Of a stretch of DNA of 64,000 bases, positions 50,714 to 60,420 are shown in pieces. The DNA comes from Thalassovita gelatinovora (GTDB taxonomy: Bacteria; Pseudomonadota; Alphaproteobacteria; Rhodobacterales; Rhodobacteraceae). The first letter of the stretch is position 1, and each line of letters starts with the position of its first letter. The stretch covers positions 30,578-94,577 of the forward strand of contig NZ_CYSA01000025.1 in NCBI RefSeq assembly GCF_001458355.1. Reading direction: 5' to 3'. A program made the position numbers and the translations under genes. The notes under the pieces are model-generated. The model saw nothing but the letters and a program-made list of their open reading frames with translations. It did not search any database and had not been told where the DNA came from.

Positions 50714-51799
50714 TTAGCCGCCCAGAACGCGGTTACGCTGGGCCGAATATGTACCTTCCGAGCGGCTGATCCAGCCAGCGGAAGCAGCCATCGACGCCAT
50801 ATAGCTGTCGTAGCATTCTTTGTACAAATCGTCGCCCATCGGAGCTTCGACGACTTCTTTCGCGGCGGCTCCGAACGCATCCCAGATCGAATCGGAGAAT
50901 TCCAGAACCTTCACGCCACCGGCCTGCAGACGCTGAAGCGCTGCAGCGTTATTGGCCATGAACAGTGCCATAGTCCACATGCTCGATGCCTTGCCTGTCT
51001 CTTCAACCACGGCCTTTTGCCCCGGCGTCAGGCTCTCGAATACGTCGAGATTGGTCGTCAGGCTCAAGATCGGACCCGGCTCATGGAAACCAGCGGTATA
51101 GTAGAACTTGGTGATTTCCTGGAAACCGGCCTTTTCGTCGGCCCACGGACCGATCCACTCGGTGCCGTCGATCGCACCCGAAGACAGCGCTTGGTAAACT
51201 TCGGCACCGGGAATGTTCTGCACGCTCGCACCCAGTTTGCCCAGCACCTGGCCACCTTGGCCCGGCATCCGAAATTTCAGACCTTGGAAATCCTCGGGAC
51301 CGTTGATTTCCTTGTTAAACCAACCACCCGACTGCGGTCCGGTGCTGCCGGCAGCGAAAGACTTGAGACCGAAAATGCCGTACAATTGGTCGGCCAAGTC
51401 CATGCCGCCACCATGATAATACCAGTTGTTATATTCTTGGAAGGTCATCCCGAACGGAACTTGGCTGAAGAACGACAGCGCCGGGTGTTGGCCGAGGAAA
51501 TAGTAGTCGACGCCGTGGTACATGTCTGCTTGACCGGCCGAAACCGCGTCAAACACTTCAAACGCGCCCACCAATTCACCGGCAGCCTTGAGTTCGACGG
51601 TCAACTGGCCATCTGTCATCTCAGTAATACGGTCAGCGCAATACTGGGCGCTGTCATGCACACCTGCCAAGCCCCGGCCCCAAGTTGAGACCATGGTCAA
51701 AGTCCGCTTGCCTTGGGCATAAGCGGGTGCGGCCAGTGCGGTTGCCGCTGCGGCTGAGCCGCCAAGTGCAGAAGTCCTCAAAAAAGAACGACGATCCAT
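50714..51799 (-). CDS. dctP: TRAP transporter substrate-binding protein (TakP-like DctP family)
   Basis: 361 residues from ATG 51799 with GGAGG upstream (an ATG at 51817 is also possible). A twin-arginine signal MDRRSFLRTSALGGSAAAAT ends AYAQG, so it is exported folded by Tat. The mature part matches DctP proteins of the TakP type (2-oxoacid binding): GELVGAFEVFDAVSAGQADMYHGVDYYF, WYYHGGGMDLAD, GGWFNKEINGPEDFQGLKFRMPGQGGQVLGKLG, ALSSGAIDGTEWIGPWADEKAGF. GLKFRMPG carries the usual substrate carboxylate Arg. The ligand (2-oxo acid, lactate or similar) is an inference. Confidence 0.9.
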   Translation of the reverse strand: MDRRSFLRTSALGGSAAAATALAAPAYAQGKRTLTMVSTWGRGLAGVHDSAQYCADRITEMTDGQLTVELKAAGELVGAFEVFDAVSAGQADMYHGVDYYFLGQHPALSFFSQVPFGMTFQEYNNWYYHGGGMDLADQLYGIFGLKSFAAGSTGPQSGGWFNKEINGPEDFQGLKFRMPGQGGQVLGKLGASVQNIPGAEVYQALSSGAIDGTEWIGPWADEKAGFQEITKFYYTAGFHEPGPILSLTTNLDVFESLTPGQKAVVEETGKASSMWTMALFMANNAAALQRLQAGGVKVLEFSDSIWDAFGAAAKEVVEAPMGDDLYKECYDSYMASMAASAGWISRSEGTYSAQRNRVLGG

Positions 51800-51925
51800 A
51801 TCGGTTTTTCCTCCCATTCGAATGTATCCTCCAACCCCGGCACCGAGGCGCAGGGAAAGTGGCCGTACGTTAGCCGCTCAAATGACGGAACGGAATACCA
51901 AGTTGTACGTAGTCGATGCTAATAA

Positions 51926-51946
51926 TTTTGGCACAAGCGGCCAAAA
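51926..51946. promoter_or_regulatory. Inverted repeat in the TRAP/two-component intergenic region
   Basis: TTTTGGC-N7-GCCAAAA is a perfect 7-bp inverted repeat with centres 14 bases apart, alone in the 241-base gap between dctP and the divergent histidine kinase gene. The size suits a dimeric response regulator or other dimeric regulator. It is a candidate operator only. Confidence 0.45.
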
Positions 51947-52040
51947 CGGAAAATATTCAAGCGATCAACAAAAAGACTGAGACTTCGCTGCGGAGCAGCA
52001 AGCCATTGCTTCCCTCGTCGCAACAGGCAATTATCCTCGG

Positions 52041-53486
52041 ATGAGTCGCCTGCGTGACCACCTCCATCACTTCACCCCCAGCTATGGTCAGAAGATCTTT
52101 CTTCTGGCCTCTGTGCCTCTGTTGTTGGCCGCTACTGCAATTTCCGTCTTAGTAGCCGGCCAAGCCCGGCAACTGGCAGAAAGCGAGATACATGCGCTGG
52201 AAAATAAACTGATCGAGGCGAAAAAAGAGGAACTGCGTAATTATGTCACCCAAGCGCGCAACGCGTTCTATTTCATCTATGGCCCCGCCGCGCCGGATGA
52301 CGAACGCTCCAAAGAGCGTGTGTTACAGATTCTCGCCGCGATGATCTATGGTGACGAGGGGTTCTTCTTCGTTTACGACTATGACGGCAACAATCTAGTA
52401 TCGCCGCGCCAGACCGAATTCATCAATCGCAACTGGATTGGCCTGACCGACAGCGAAGGCACCCCGACCGTAGATGCGTTCATCCGCATCGCCCGGCACG
52501 GGGCCGGGTGGCACGAACATCTCTGGCCCAAACCATCTACCAATGAAGAAGCCCGCATGATTACCTATGTGCTGGGCCTTCAGGACTGGCAATGGGCGGT
52601 GGGCACCGGCGTCTTTATCGACGATGTTTTGACCCAAGTTGCCGCCTCGCGCGCCGAGGTTGAGGCGCGGGTGCGGCGCACCTTCTACTATATCATCGGT
52701 ATTACGCTGACCGCGCTGCTTTCAGTGTTCTTTTCTGGCATGGTTATCAATATCAGGGAACGTCGACTGGCCGACGCCAAGCTCAAGAAGCTGACCCAGC
52801 GGGTTTTCGACGCGCAAGAAGAAGAACGCGGGCGGGTTGCGCGTGAATTGCATGATGGTATCAGCCAGATTCTGGTCGGCACCCGCTATGGGTTGGAAAT
52901 CGCACGCCGACAGTTCCAAAATGACGATGCAAGAGCGGGCCAAACGCTGGACAAGAACATTGATCATCTGTCCGGTGCAATACAAGAAGTGCGCCGGATC
53001 AGCCGCGACCTGCGCCCCGGCGTTCTCGACGATCTCGGGCTCGGCCCTGCGATCAAAGCGCTGACCGAAGATTTCAGTATCCGCACCAACATCAAGGTCG
53101 AATTCAACACCGTCGTGTTCCGCAATCGGCTGGACGAAGACAGCAAGATCGCGCTTTACCGCATCGCGCAAGAGGCTCTGACCAATGTCGAACGCCATGC
53201 CGGAGCCAGCGAAGTCACCGTCGATCTGCGCGGCCACCGCAATGGCGCGACACTGCGGATCAGCGACAATGGGTGCGGCCTTCCCGGTGCCGGCCCCCGT
53301 TCAGAACCGGGCGAACCATCGGGGGGGCTGGGATTGCGCAATATGCAAGAACGGATTGAACAGCTGGACGGAACCCTTAAAATCCAGTCAAACCGCGATG
53401 GCACCCTGATCGAAGCAGTGGTTCCGCTCAGCCACCTTCTGCCCCCCGACCAGATGGGCATATCACGTAAGAAAGCCGCGAAATGA
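52041..53486 (+). CDS. Sensor histidine kinase with Cache domain (NarL-type partner)
   Basis: 481 residues. Membrane helix 1 about 18-40, an extracytoplasmic Cache-like domain about 45-205 (AMIYGDEGFFFVYDYDGNNLVSPRQTEFINRNW, GLQDWQWAVGTGVFIDDV), helix 2 about 214-236, a short coiled stretch, then HisKA_3 with H271 in RVARELHDGISQILVG and an HATPase with N-box IAQEALTNVERHAG and G-box ISDNGCGLP and GGLGLRNMQERI. Cache domains of this type sense small organic acids, which fits the divergent TRAP binding protein. It overlaps the response regulator by 4 bases. Confidence 0.92.
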   Translation: MSRLRDHLHHFTPSYGQKIFLLASVPLLLAATAISVLVAGQARQLAESEIHALENKLIEAKKEELRNYVTQARNAFYFIYGPAAPDDERSKERVLQILAAMIYGDEGFFFVYDYDGNNLVSPRQTEFINRNWIGLTDSEGTPTVDAFIRIARHGAGWHEHLWPKPSTNEEARMITYVLGLQDWQWAVGTGVFIDDVLTQVAASRAEVEARVRRTFYYIIGITLTALLSVFFSGMVINIRERRLADAKLKKLTQRVFDAQEEERGRVARELHDGISQILVGTRYGLEIARRQFQNDDARAGQTLDKNIDHLSGAIQEVRRISRDLRPGVLDDLGLGPAIKALTEDFSIRTNIKVEFNTVVFRNRLDEDSKIALYRIAQEALTNVERHAGASEVTVDLRGHRNGATLRISDNGCGLPGAGPRSEPGEPSGGLGLRNMQERIEQLDGTLKIQSNRDGTLIEAVVPLSHLLPPDQMGISRKKAAK

Positions 53487-54127
53487 CAAACCCCGTCAGA
53501 GTCGCCATTGTCGATGACCATCCGATGATCGCCGAAGGCATCCAGTCGATTCTGGAAGCCTATGACGATATCGAAGTCGTCGGTGCCTTCTTCAAAGGCC
53601 GCGACATCATCAATGCAGTCGAAACGCTGCGCCCCGACGTGGTGTTGATGGATCTCAACATGCCCGACATCGGCGGGCTGACCGCGACCGAAATCATTCT
53701 GGAACGCTGCCCGGAAACCAAGGTTCTGATCCTATCGATGCATGACAGCCGGGAATATATCAGTTCCGCCCTGAGCCACGGCGCGATGGGCTATATCCTC
53801 AAGGACGTTCCGACCGAGGAAATCAAAACCGCCATCGACACCGTGATCGGCGGCGAACGCTATCTGTGTACCGGTGCACAAGGGTCTCTCGCCCCGCCTA
53901 TCGGGACGTCTCGTGAACAACTGACCGGACGGGAACAGACCATCCTGTTGCAACTGGCACAGGGCAAGTCGAACAAGGAAGTCGCTGCGGTATTGGATAT
54001 TTCGGTGCGTACGGTGGAAACTCACCGCAAGAACATCAAGCGCAAGCTGGGCATATCTTCAACCGCCGGGTTGACCCGCTATGCGCTGGAACACGGGGTG
54101 CTTCAGGGCACCAGCGTCAGGCTATAA
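53483..54127 (+). CDS. NarL/FixJ-type response regulator
   Basis: 214 residues. Receiver domain: VAIVDDHPMIAEGI (acid pair), phospho-acceptor D57 in VVLMDLNMPDIGG, SMHD (Ser/Thr switch), YILKDVP (Lys). LuxR-type HTH about 147-205: LTGREQTILLQLAQGKSNKEVAAVLDISVRTVETHRKNIKRKLG. Its start ATG overlaps the kinase stop. Likely target: the TRAP operon and its own genes. A 317-base gap with the ilv leader follows. Confidence 0.93.
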   Translation: MTNPVRVAIVDDHPMIAEGIQSILEAYDDIEVVGAFFKGRDIINAVETLRPDVVLMDLNMPDIGGLTATEIILERCPETKVLILSMHDSREYISSALSHGAMGYILKDVPTEEIKTAIDTVIGGERYLCTGAQGSLAPPIGTSREQLTGREQTILLQLAQGKSNKEVAAVLDISVRTVETHRKNIKRKLGISSTAGLTRYALEHGVLQGTSVRL

Positions 54128-54245
54128 TCGGGCCGACCGCAGCGCCGGGCCGTAGACAACCTCTTCCAATCTGGCCCCCCGGGCATCCCGCGAAATATTT
54201 GCAAAGAAAAATCCGTCTCAGCGACATTTTCCGATTAAATGCAGG

Positions 54246-54275
54246 TTGACGCCCCCCGCTGGCGACAATAATAAT
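54246..54275 (+). promoter_or_regulatory. Candidate promoter of the ilv operon
   Basis: TTGACG (54246-54251), 18-base spacer, AATAAT (54270-54275), thirty bases before the leader peptide ATG. The rest of 54128-54245 shows no gene. Confidence 0.6.
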
Positions 54276-54304
54276 CGCGCCCAGCACAGTAGGAGCCTCA
54301 GGCG

Positions 54305-54352
54305 ATGAATACGCTAGTCGTAATCGTAGGAAAATGGCGCATGGGCCGGTAA
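54305..54352 (+). CDS. ilv leader peptide (15 residues)
   Basis: ATG 54305 to TAA 54350-54352, reading MNTLVVIVGKWRMGR. Codons 4-8 are Leu-Val-Val-Ile-Val, all three branched-chain amino acids in a row, including the rare codons CTA and GTA. AGGAG (54291-54295) lies nine bases upstream. Together with the downstream hairpins it is a branched-chain amino acid attenuation leader for acetolactate synthase. Confidence 0.85.
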   Translation: MNTLVVIVGKWRMGR

Positions 54353-54406
54353 CGGACACCATATTGGTACCCCATGCGCCCCCGATCAAAAATCGGGGGC
54401 TTTTTT
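54336..54406 (+). promoter_or_regulatory. Transcription attenuator (antiterminator/terminator) upstream of ilvB
   Basis: Antiterminator: GGCGCATGGG (54336-54345) pairs perfectly with CCCATGCGCC (54371-54380). Terminator: GCCCCCGAT (54378-54386) pairs with ATCGGGGGC (54392-54400), loop CAAAA, then TTTTTT (54401-54406). The two share 54378-54380 and so exclude each other. A ribosome stalled on the Leu-Val-Val-Ile-Val codons leaves 54336-54345 free, giving antitermination; one that reaches the stop at 54350 covers that arm and termination follows. Confidence 0.85.
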
Positions 54407-54444
54407 ATTGGCTGAATTGTTGACGTCGTAAACGGAGCGAACAA

Positions 54445-56199
<1,755 letters not shown>

Positions 56200-56201
56200 A
56201 A

Positions 56202-56258
56202 CCGAGCCCCGGGGGCTGACTGCCCCCGGACCCCCGTGGATATTTTTGAACAGAAGAA
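56202..56258. repeat. Intergenic repeat inside the ilv operon
   Basis: CCGGGGGC-TGACT-GCCCCCGG (stem 56209-56216 with 56222-56229), then GGACCCCCGTGGATATTTTT and a purine-rich run with AGAAGAAG. The layout (GC hairpin, ACCCCCG, ATATTTT, GAAGAA) is the reverse orientation of the element at 9030-9096. It lies between ilvB and ilvN. Confidence 0.55.
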
Positions 56259-56264
56259 GACATC

Positions 56265-56825
56265 ATGGCTGCTCTACACATCAAAAAAGGCTCGACGAAG
56301 CATTCCGCCTATAACCTGCGCCCGAATTTTTCCGACACCAAGGAACGCCATACGCTGGCGGTGATGGTGGATAACGAACCCGGCGTTCTGGCCCGGGTGA
56401 TCGGGCTGTTTTCGGGGCGCGGTTACAATATCGAAAGCCTTACCGTGGCCGAAGTCGACCATATGGGCCATCATTCCCGCATCACCATCGTCACCGAAGG
56501 CACCCCCCAGGTGATCGAACAGATCAAGGCTCAGCTGGGCCGGATCGTGCCGGTGCATGGGGTACATGACCTGACTGTCGAAGGGGCGACGGTGGAACGC
56601 GAACTGGCGCTGGTCAAGGTAGCCAGCAGCGGCGACAAACGGGTCGAGGCGCTGCGCTTGGCCGATATTTTCCGCGCCAACGCAGTGGACAGCACATTGG
56701 AAAGTTTCGTTTTCCAAATCACCGGCACGCCGGAAAAGATCGACGCCTTCGTGGACCTGATGCGGCCACTGGGATTGGTCGAAGTGGCCCGGACCGGCGT
56801 TGCGGCGCTGTCGCGCGGCATCTGA
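56265..56825 (+). CDS. ilvN: Acetolactate synthase small (regulatory) subunit
   Basis: 186 residues. ACT domain: RHTLAVMVDNEPGVLARVIGLFSGRGYNIESLTVAEVDHMGHHSRITIV, then QLGRIVPVHGVHDLT and the C-terminal domain RELALVKVASSGDKRVEALRLADIFRANAVD. It binds valine and gives feedback control to the large subunit. Also known as ilvH. It follows ilvB after a 65-base spacer that holds a repeat. A terminator follows. Confidence 0.95.
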   Translation: MAALHIKKGSTKHSAYNLRPNFSDTKERHTLAVMVDNEPGVLARVIGLFSGRGYNIESLTVAEVDHMGHHSRITIVTEGTPQVIEQIKAQLGRIVPVHGVHDLTVEGATVERELALVKVASSGDKRVEALRLADIFRANAVDSTLESFVFQITGTPEKIDAFVDLMRPLGLVEVARTGVAALSRGI

Positions 56826-56842
56826 CCAGATCAAACCGATAA

Positions 56843-56868
56843 GACAAGCCCGCCGAAGCGGGCTTGTC
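56843..56868 (+). terminator. Terminator of the ilv operon
   Basis: Perfect 11-bp stem GACAAGCCCGC/GCGGGCTTGTC with CGAA loop, 18 bases past the ilvN stop. It lacks a long T-run and can serve the convergent EF-hand gene as well. Confidence 0.65.
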
Positions 56869-56906
56869 CTGAACGTGTCGAAACGATCGTTGGGATTGCA
56901 GCCGGT

Positions 56907-57161
56907 TCAGCCTTCCTTCATCGGAAAGGCGCCAGCCTTTTTCATTTCCGACACTTCCTGCGCGTCGAGCAGCCCTTCGGCAGAAATGTCGAATTCGGCA
57001 AAGCTTTCCTCGGTCAGGTCGGGATAGACCGCGGAAAGCTCCGCATAGCTGTAAAAACCGTCGCCATCGATATCGACGCTGCTGTCGATTTCCTCGGCCA
57101 GAACAGAGGTGGCGAGGGTCAGGGCGATGGCGGCGGTGGTGATACGGGATGCAATACGCAT
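56907..57161 (-). CDS. Secreted EF-hand domain protein
   Basis: 84 residues. Signal peptide (ITTAAIALTLATSVLA, cleavage after about residue 22), then EF-hand 1 DIDGDGFYSYAE with the D-x-D-x-D-G-x-(Y)-x-x-x-E loop intact, and a second, weaker loop DISAEGLLDAQE. Likely a periplasmic calcium-binding protein. Small genes of this kind are common in the order. Stand-alone. Confidence 0.82.
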   Translation of the reverse strand: MRIASRITTAAIALTLATSVLAEEIDSSVDIDGDGFYSYAELSAVYPDLTEESFAEFDISAEGLLDAQEVSEMKKAGAFPMKEG

Positions 57162-57446
57162 TTTAGGGTCCTCTTATCAGGGTTTCAGGGACGGCCTTGT
57201 GCCTGTCCTGATGTCACCCGACCAGCAATATGGAGGGGTGCAAAGCGGCGCGATTAGCGGCACCGGTTTCTGGCAGTTCCTTGCGAAATCACCCGGGGAA
57301 TCTAGGCAGGGTTTGGCGCAGGAAATCGCCCCGGCGAAACGGAGCCGATGGCGCGGCTGAAATTTGGCGCCGCTCCGCCGCTGACACATCCCGACCCGCA
57401 TTGGCGAACCACCGCACATATGACGCGAATCGCCCGAAATCAAAAC
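57162..57446. other. Gene-free stretch upstream of the EF-hand gene
   Basis: About 285 bases between the EF-hand start and the cytochrome terminator. Frames on both strands are short and without ribosome sites or recognisable family features. It should carry the EF-hand promoter on the minus strand; no clear -35/-10 pair was found. Confidence 0.5.
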
Positions 57447-57472
57447 AACCGCGCCAGAATACTGGCGCGGTT
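57447..57472 (-). terminator. Terminator of the cytochrome c gene
   Basis: On the minus strand AACCGCGCCAG/CTGGCGCGGTT (11-bp stem, 4-base loop) followed by GTTTTG, about 35 bases after the cytochrome stop. Confidence 0.7.
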
Positions 57473-57507
57473 GGTCCTGTAGCCTGTTTCGCGTGGGAAA
57501 GGTCTGA

Positions 57508-57909
57508 CTATTTCTGAAGCGATTCCAGATAATAGGCCAAGGACAGGATCTTGCCCCGGGTATAAACAGGACCACCATAAGGCCCCATGTCAGCGTCATC
57601 CGCGAAAAGCGCCCCGAAGACCGGCATCGGGCCACCATGCGCCCGAACCCCAGTCCGGCCATCGATGATATGTATCACCTGCAGCATCGGGAATACCCCG
57701 TCATTACTGGCCGACAGTTTGGTCAGATCGGGCACTTCGGTGGTCAGCAGTTCGGCGATTGCCCCGTTCCCGATGCCAAATTCTCCATGGCACGCAGCGC
57801 AATATTGTACATAAGTCGTGTTGCCAGGATCTTCCATTCCTTCGGCCAAAGCCGACCCGCCAAGGAGCGCTGCAATCACAGCAGCCGCGCAAACCGTCCT
57901 TCTATGCAT
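57508..57909 (-). CDS. Periplasmic c-type cytochrome
   Basis: 133 residues from ATG 57909 (the longer frame adds a basic leader of 22 residues). Signal peptide CAAAVIAALLGGSALAEG, then a single heme site YCAACHGEFGIGNG, and a distal Met ligand candidate in HGGPMPVFGALF. YTRGKILSLAYYLESLQK is the typical last helix of class I cytochromes. Its electron partner is not known from context. Confidence 0.85.
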   Translation of the reverse strand: MHRRTVCAAAVIAALLGGSALAEGMEDPGNTTYVQYCAACHGEFGIGNGAIAELLTTEVPDLTKLSASNDGVFPMLQVIHIIDGRTGVRAHGGPMPVFGALFADDADMGPYGGPVYTRGKILSLAYYLESLQK

Positions 57910-58046
57910 TGGTCTTCTCCTCCTTAAAAATGGCAGATGCGCGATACACCGAGATAACAAATAAATATTCCACATCTTAGCACATATGCTGCGTCAGAAC
58001 TGCTTTGGAAAAGTTGACCTACGTCAATGCGCCTTTGGAAACGTAC

Positions 58047-58820
58047 TCAACCTGGTTCTGAAACCAGCCGGTACAGATGCCAAGTTGCGTGGCCAAGAAG
58101 CGGCAGGGTAAAGAAAAGACCCAAAAACGCCGGTAACAAAGAGATGAAGGTGACGACAGCAATGAAAGTCGCCCAAGCCAGCATCGGCAGCAGATTTTCC
58201 TGAACCGTCTGGAAGCTGGTGATCATGGCGGTGACATAATCGACTTCGCGGTCCAGTAGCATCGGCAACGAAATGACCGTGATCATATAGAGAAGAAGCG
58301 CGAAACCGGCCCCCACCACGGTGCCCAGCCCCAGCATCGTCAACCCGTTGACGGTCAGGTAGACTTCGAAGGACGTCGAGACATTGGTCAGCGTCATCGA
58401 CCCCATGAACAGCGCAAAGATCATATGGGCGATGAAAAACCAGAATAGGAACATGAAGATGATGATTGCGCTGATCGATGGCAGTTGGCGTTTTGATTGC
58501 CGCGCCACGACGCCGAAAATCTGATACAGATCCATTGCACGTCCCTGATCAAGTCGGCGGCTGACCTCGTAAAGGCCGACGGCCGCGAAAGGACCGATCA
58601 ACGGAAAGCCCACAGCCGCGAAAATCAGCCAATAGGATTGCCCTGTGGCGATGGTAACCCAGGCCATCACAAGGCCAAGCGCCACATAGAATCCAGCAAA
58701 GACTGCCCCGAAAAAAGGCGCGCGTTTCATATCTGCCCAGCTCCGCCGAAGTGCTTCGGCCAGAATATCGAACGTGACGGGCCGCAATTCGGGCGCGCCC
58801 GGCAAAGGAGCCTCCGGCAT
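58047..58820 (-). CDS. DUF2189 domain-containing membrane protein
   Basis: 257 residues from ATG 58820, with GGGAGGAAA upstream; the longer frame runs back towards the amidase without a site. About six membrane helices: FGAVFAGFYVALGLVMAWVTI, YWLIFAAVGFPLIGPFAAVGLYEVSRRLDQGR, ISAIIIFMFLFWFFIAHMIFALFMG, then GLGTVVGAGFALLLYMITVISLPMLLDREVDYVTAMITS. The LPMLLDREVDxxTAM motif is characteristic of DUF2189. Function unknown. Confidence 0.85.
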   Translation of the reverse strand: MPEAPLPGAPELRPVTFDILAEALRRSWADMKRAPFFGAVFAGFYVALGLVMAWVTIATGQSYWLIFAAVGFPLIGPFAAVGLYEVSRRLDQGRAMDLYQIFGVVARQSKRQLPSISAIIIFMFLFWFFIAHMIFALFMGSMTLTNVSTSFEVYLTVNGLTMLGLGTVVGAGFALLLYMITVISLPMLLDREVDYVTAMITSFQTVQENLLPMLAWATFIAVVTFISLLPAFLGLFFTLPLLGHATWHLYRLVSEPG

Positions 58821-58891
58821 CTGTTTCCTCCCATAAAAACATTCACGTTTTTGACTATGGGAAAGGGTTTTCTGCCTAAAATCAAGGATTA

Positions 58892-60295
58892 CTAGAGGTT
58901 TGGGGGATGTTTGCCCGGAAATCCCGTACCTTCGTGCCAAGCTTGGCCCAACTGCAACACCCGCAAATCGCCACGCGCCGGGCCGATCAGTTGCAGCCCC
59001 ATCGGAAGACCGTTTTCCCCAAAGCCAATCGGCGCGCTAAGACAGGGCAGACCGATCAGGCTGACCGGTACGACGACTTCCATCCAGCGGTGATAGGTGT
59101 CCATCGATTTCCCGGCAATGGATTTGGGATAGCGTTTTTCCACCGGGAACGGCCAGACCTGCGCCGTTGGCATCACCAACAGATCATAATCCTCGAACAA
59201 CTCGGCCGCTTTGCGGAACCATTGCGACCGCACCACGCTGGCTTGGTTGACCTCCATCGCGCTGAGCTTCAGCCCGCGTTCGATTTCCCAGATCGCTTCG
59301 GGCTTCAAGTCGTCCCGATGGGTTTCCAGAAGAGGACCCAGTTTGGCAGCGATGGACCAGGACCGAAGCGTGATCCAGGCGTCCCAGATTTGTTCGGCCG
59401 GGAAAGGCGGGGCGATTTCTTCGACAATGCTGCCCATCCGTTCGAAGGATTTGAGCGCCTGTGTACAGGTCTGCATCACGCCGCTTTCCATCGCATATGC
59501 ACCGCCCCAATCGCCGAGCCAACCGATCCGGGCAAAGGCCAGATCGCCCATCAACCGATCAAGAAAAATCTCTGGCAGAAACCCATGTGGTTGGGAACTG
59601 TCCCACCCTGACTGCACCTCAAGCAGCGCCGCGATATCGGCGGGCGAGCGGCCCATCGGGCCATTGGTAGAAAGCTGATGCAGAAACATTTCGTTTTCGG
59701 GATCGGCAGGCACCCGGCCCCAACTGGGCCGGAAGCCGTATACATTGCACCAAGCCGCCGGATTGCGCAGGCTGCCCATCATGTCTGACCCGTCCGTCAC
59801 CGACAGCATCCGCGATGCTAGGGCCGCAGCCGCGCCGCCGGACGACCCCCCCGCCGATTTCGACAAGTCGTAAGGGTTATGGGTGTGACCATGAACCGGA
59901 TTGAAAGTATGGCTGCCCAGACCGAATTCCGGCGTGTTGGTTTTACCGATGAAAAGCCCACCGGCCCGGCGCATCCGGGACACGAAAACGGAATCCTGTT
60001 TGGCCACTTGGCCGGCCATGATTGGCGATCCCATCGAGGTTTCAATGCCCGCGACATTGGCCAGATCCTTGACCGCCAACGGCATACCGTGCAACCAGCC
60101 TCGCCTTGGAGTGTTATCTGCCTTACGTGCCTCGGCGATCAGGGTATCGCGGTCGCGCAGCGATACGATTGCGTTGATCTTGCCATTGACCGCCTCGATG
60201 CGTTTGAGCGTCGCCTTCATCAACTCTTCGGCGCTCAGCTCCCGGGATTCCAACAGGGCTGAAATTTCCAGCGCATCGCGATCCAGCAAATTCAT
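58892..60295 (-). CDS. Amidase (amidase signature family)
   Basis: 467 residues. The Ser-cisSer-Lys triad is visible: K76 in PLAVKDLANVAG, S151 in SAGGSSGGAAAALA and nucleophile S175 in GSDMMGSLRNPAAWC. The usual DTGGS is DMMGS here, seen in some subfamilies. It hydrolyses an amide bond of an unknown small substrate. C-terminal PVSLIGLPCLSAPIGF and GLPMGLQLIGPARGD are family features. The DUF2189 gene follows 71 bases downstream, possibly on the same transcript. Confidence 0.9.
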   Translation of the reverse strand: MNLLDRDALEISALLESRELSAEELMKATLKRIEAVNGKINAIVSLRDRDTLIAEARKADNTPRRGWLHGMPLAVKDLANVAGIETSMGSPIMAGQVAKQDSVFVSRMRRAGGLFIGKTNTPEFGLGSHTFNPVHGHTHNPYDLSKSAGGSSGGAAAALASRMLSVTDGSDMMGSLRNPAAWCNVYGFRPSWGRVPADPENEMFLHQLSTNGPMGRSPADIAALLEVQSGWDSSQPHGFLPEIFLDRLMGDLAFARIGWLGDWGGAYAMESGVMQTCTQALKSFERMGSIVEEIAPPFPAEQIWDAWITLRSWSIAAKLGPLLETHRDDLKPEAIWEIERGLKLSAMEVNQASVVRSQWFRKAAELFEDYDLLVMPTAQVWPFPVEKRYPKSIAGKSMDTYHRWMEVVVPVSLIGLPCLSAPIGFGENGLPMGLQLIGPARGDLRVLQLGQAWHEGTGFPGKHPPNL

Positions 60296-60420
60296 TCCTT
60301 GTTACTCCCACGACTTTCCGACGGGCGAACCCGCATGGTTAACATCGGCTAAAGACCTGACCGGGTGCAAGCCTTTAAAGCGACGCATTCGGAGGGGTTC
60401 CCAGCCTAACGACTGTGAAG

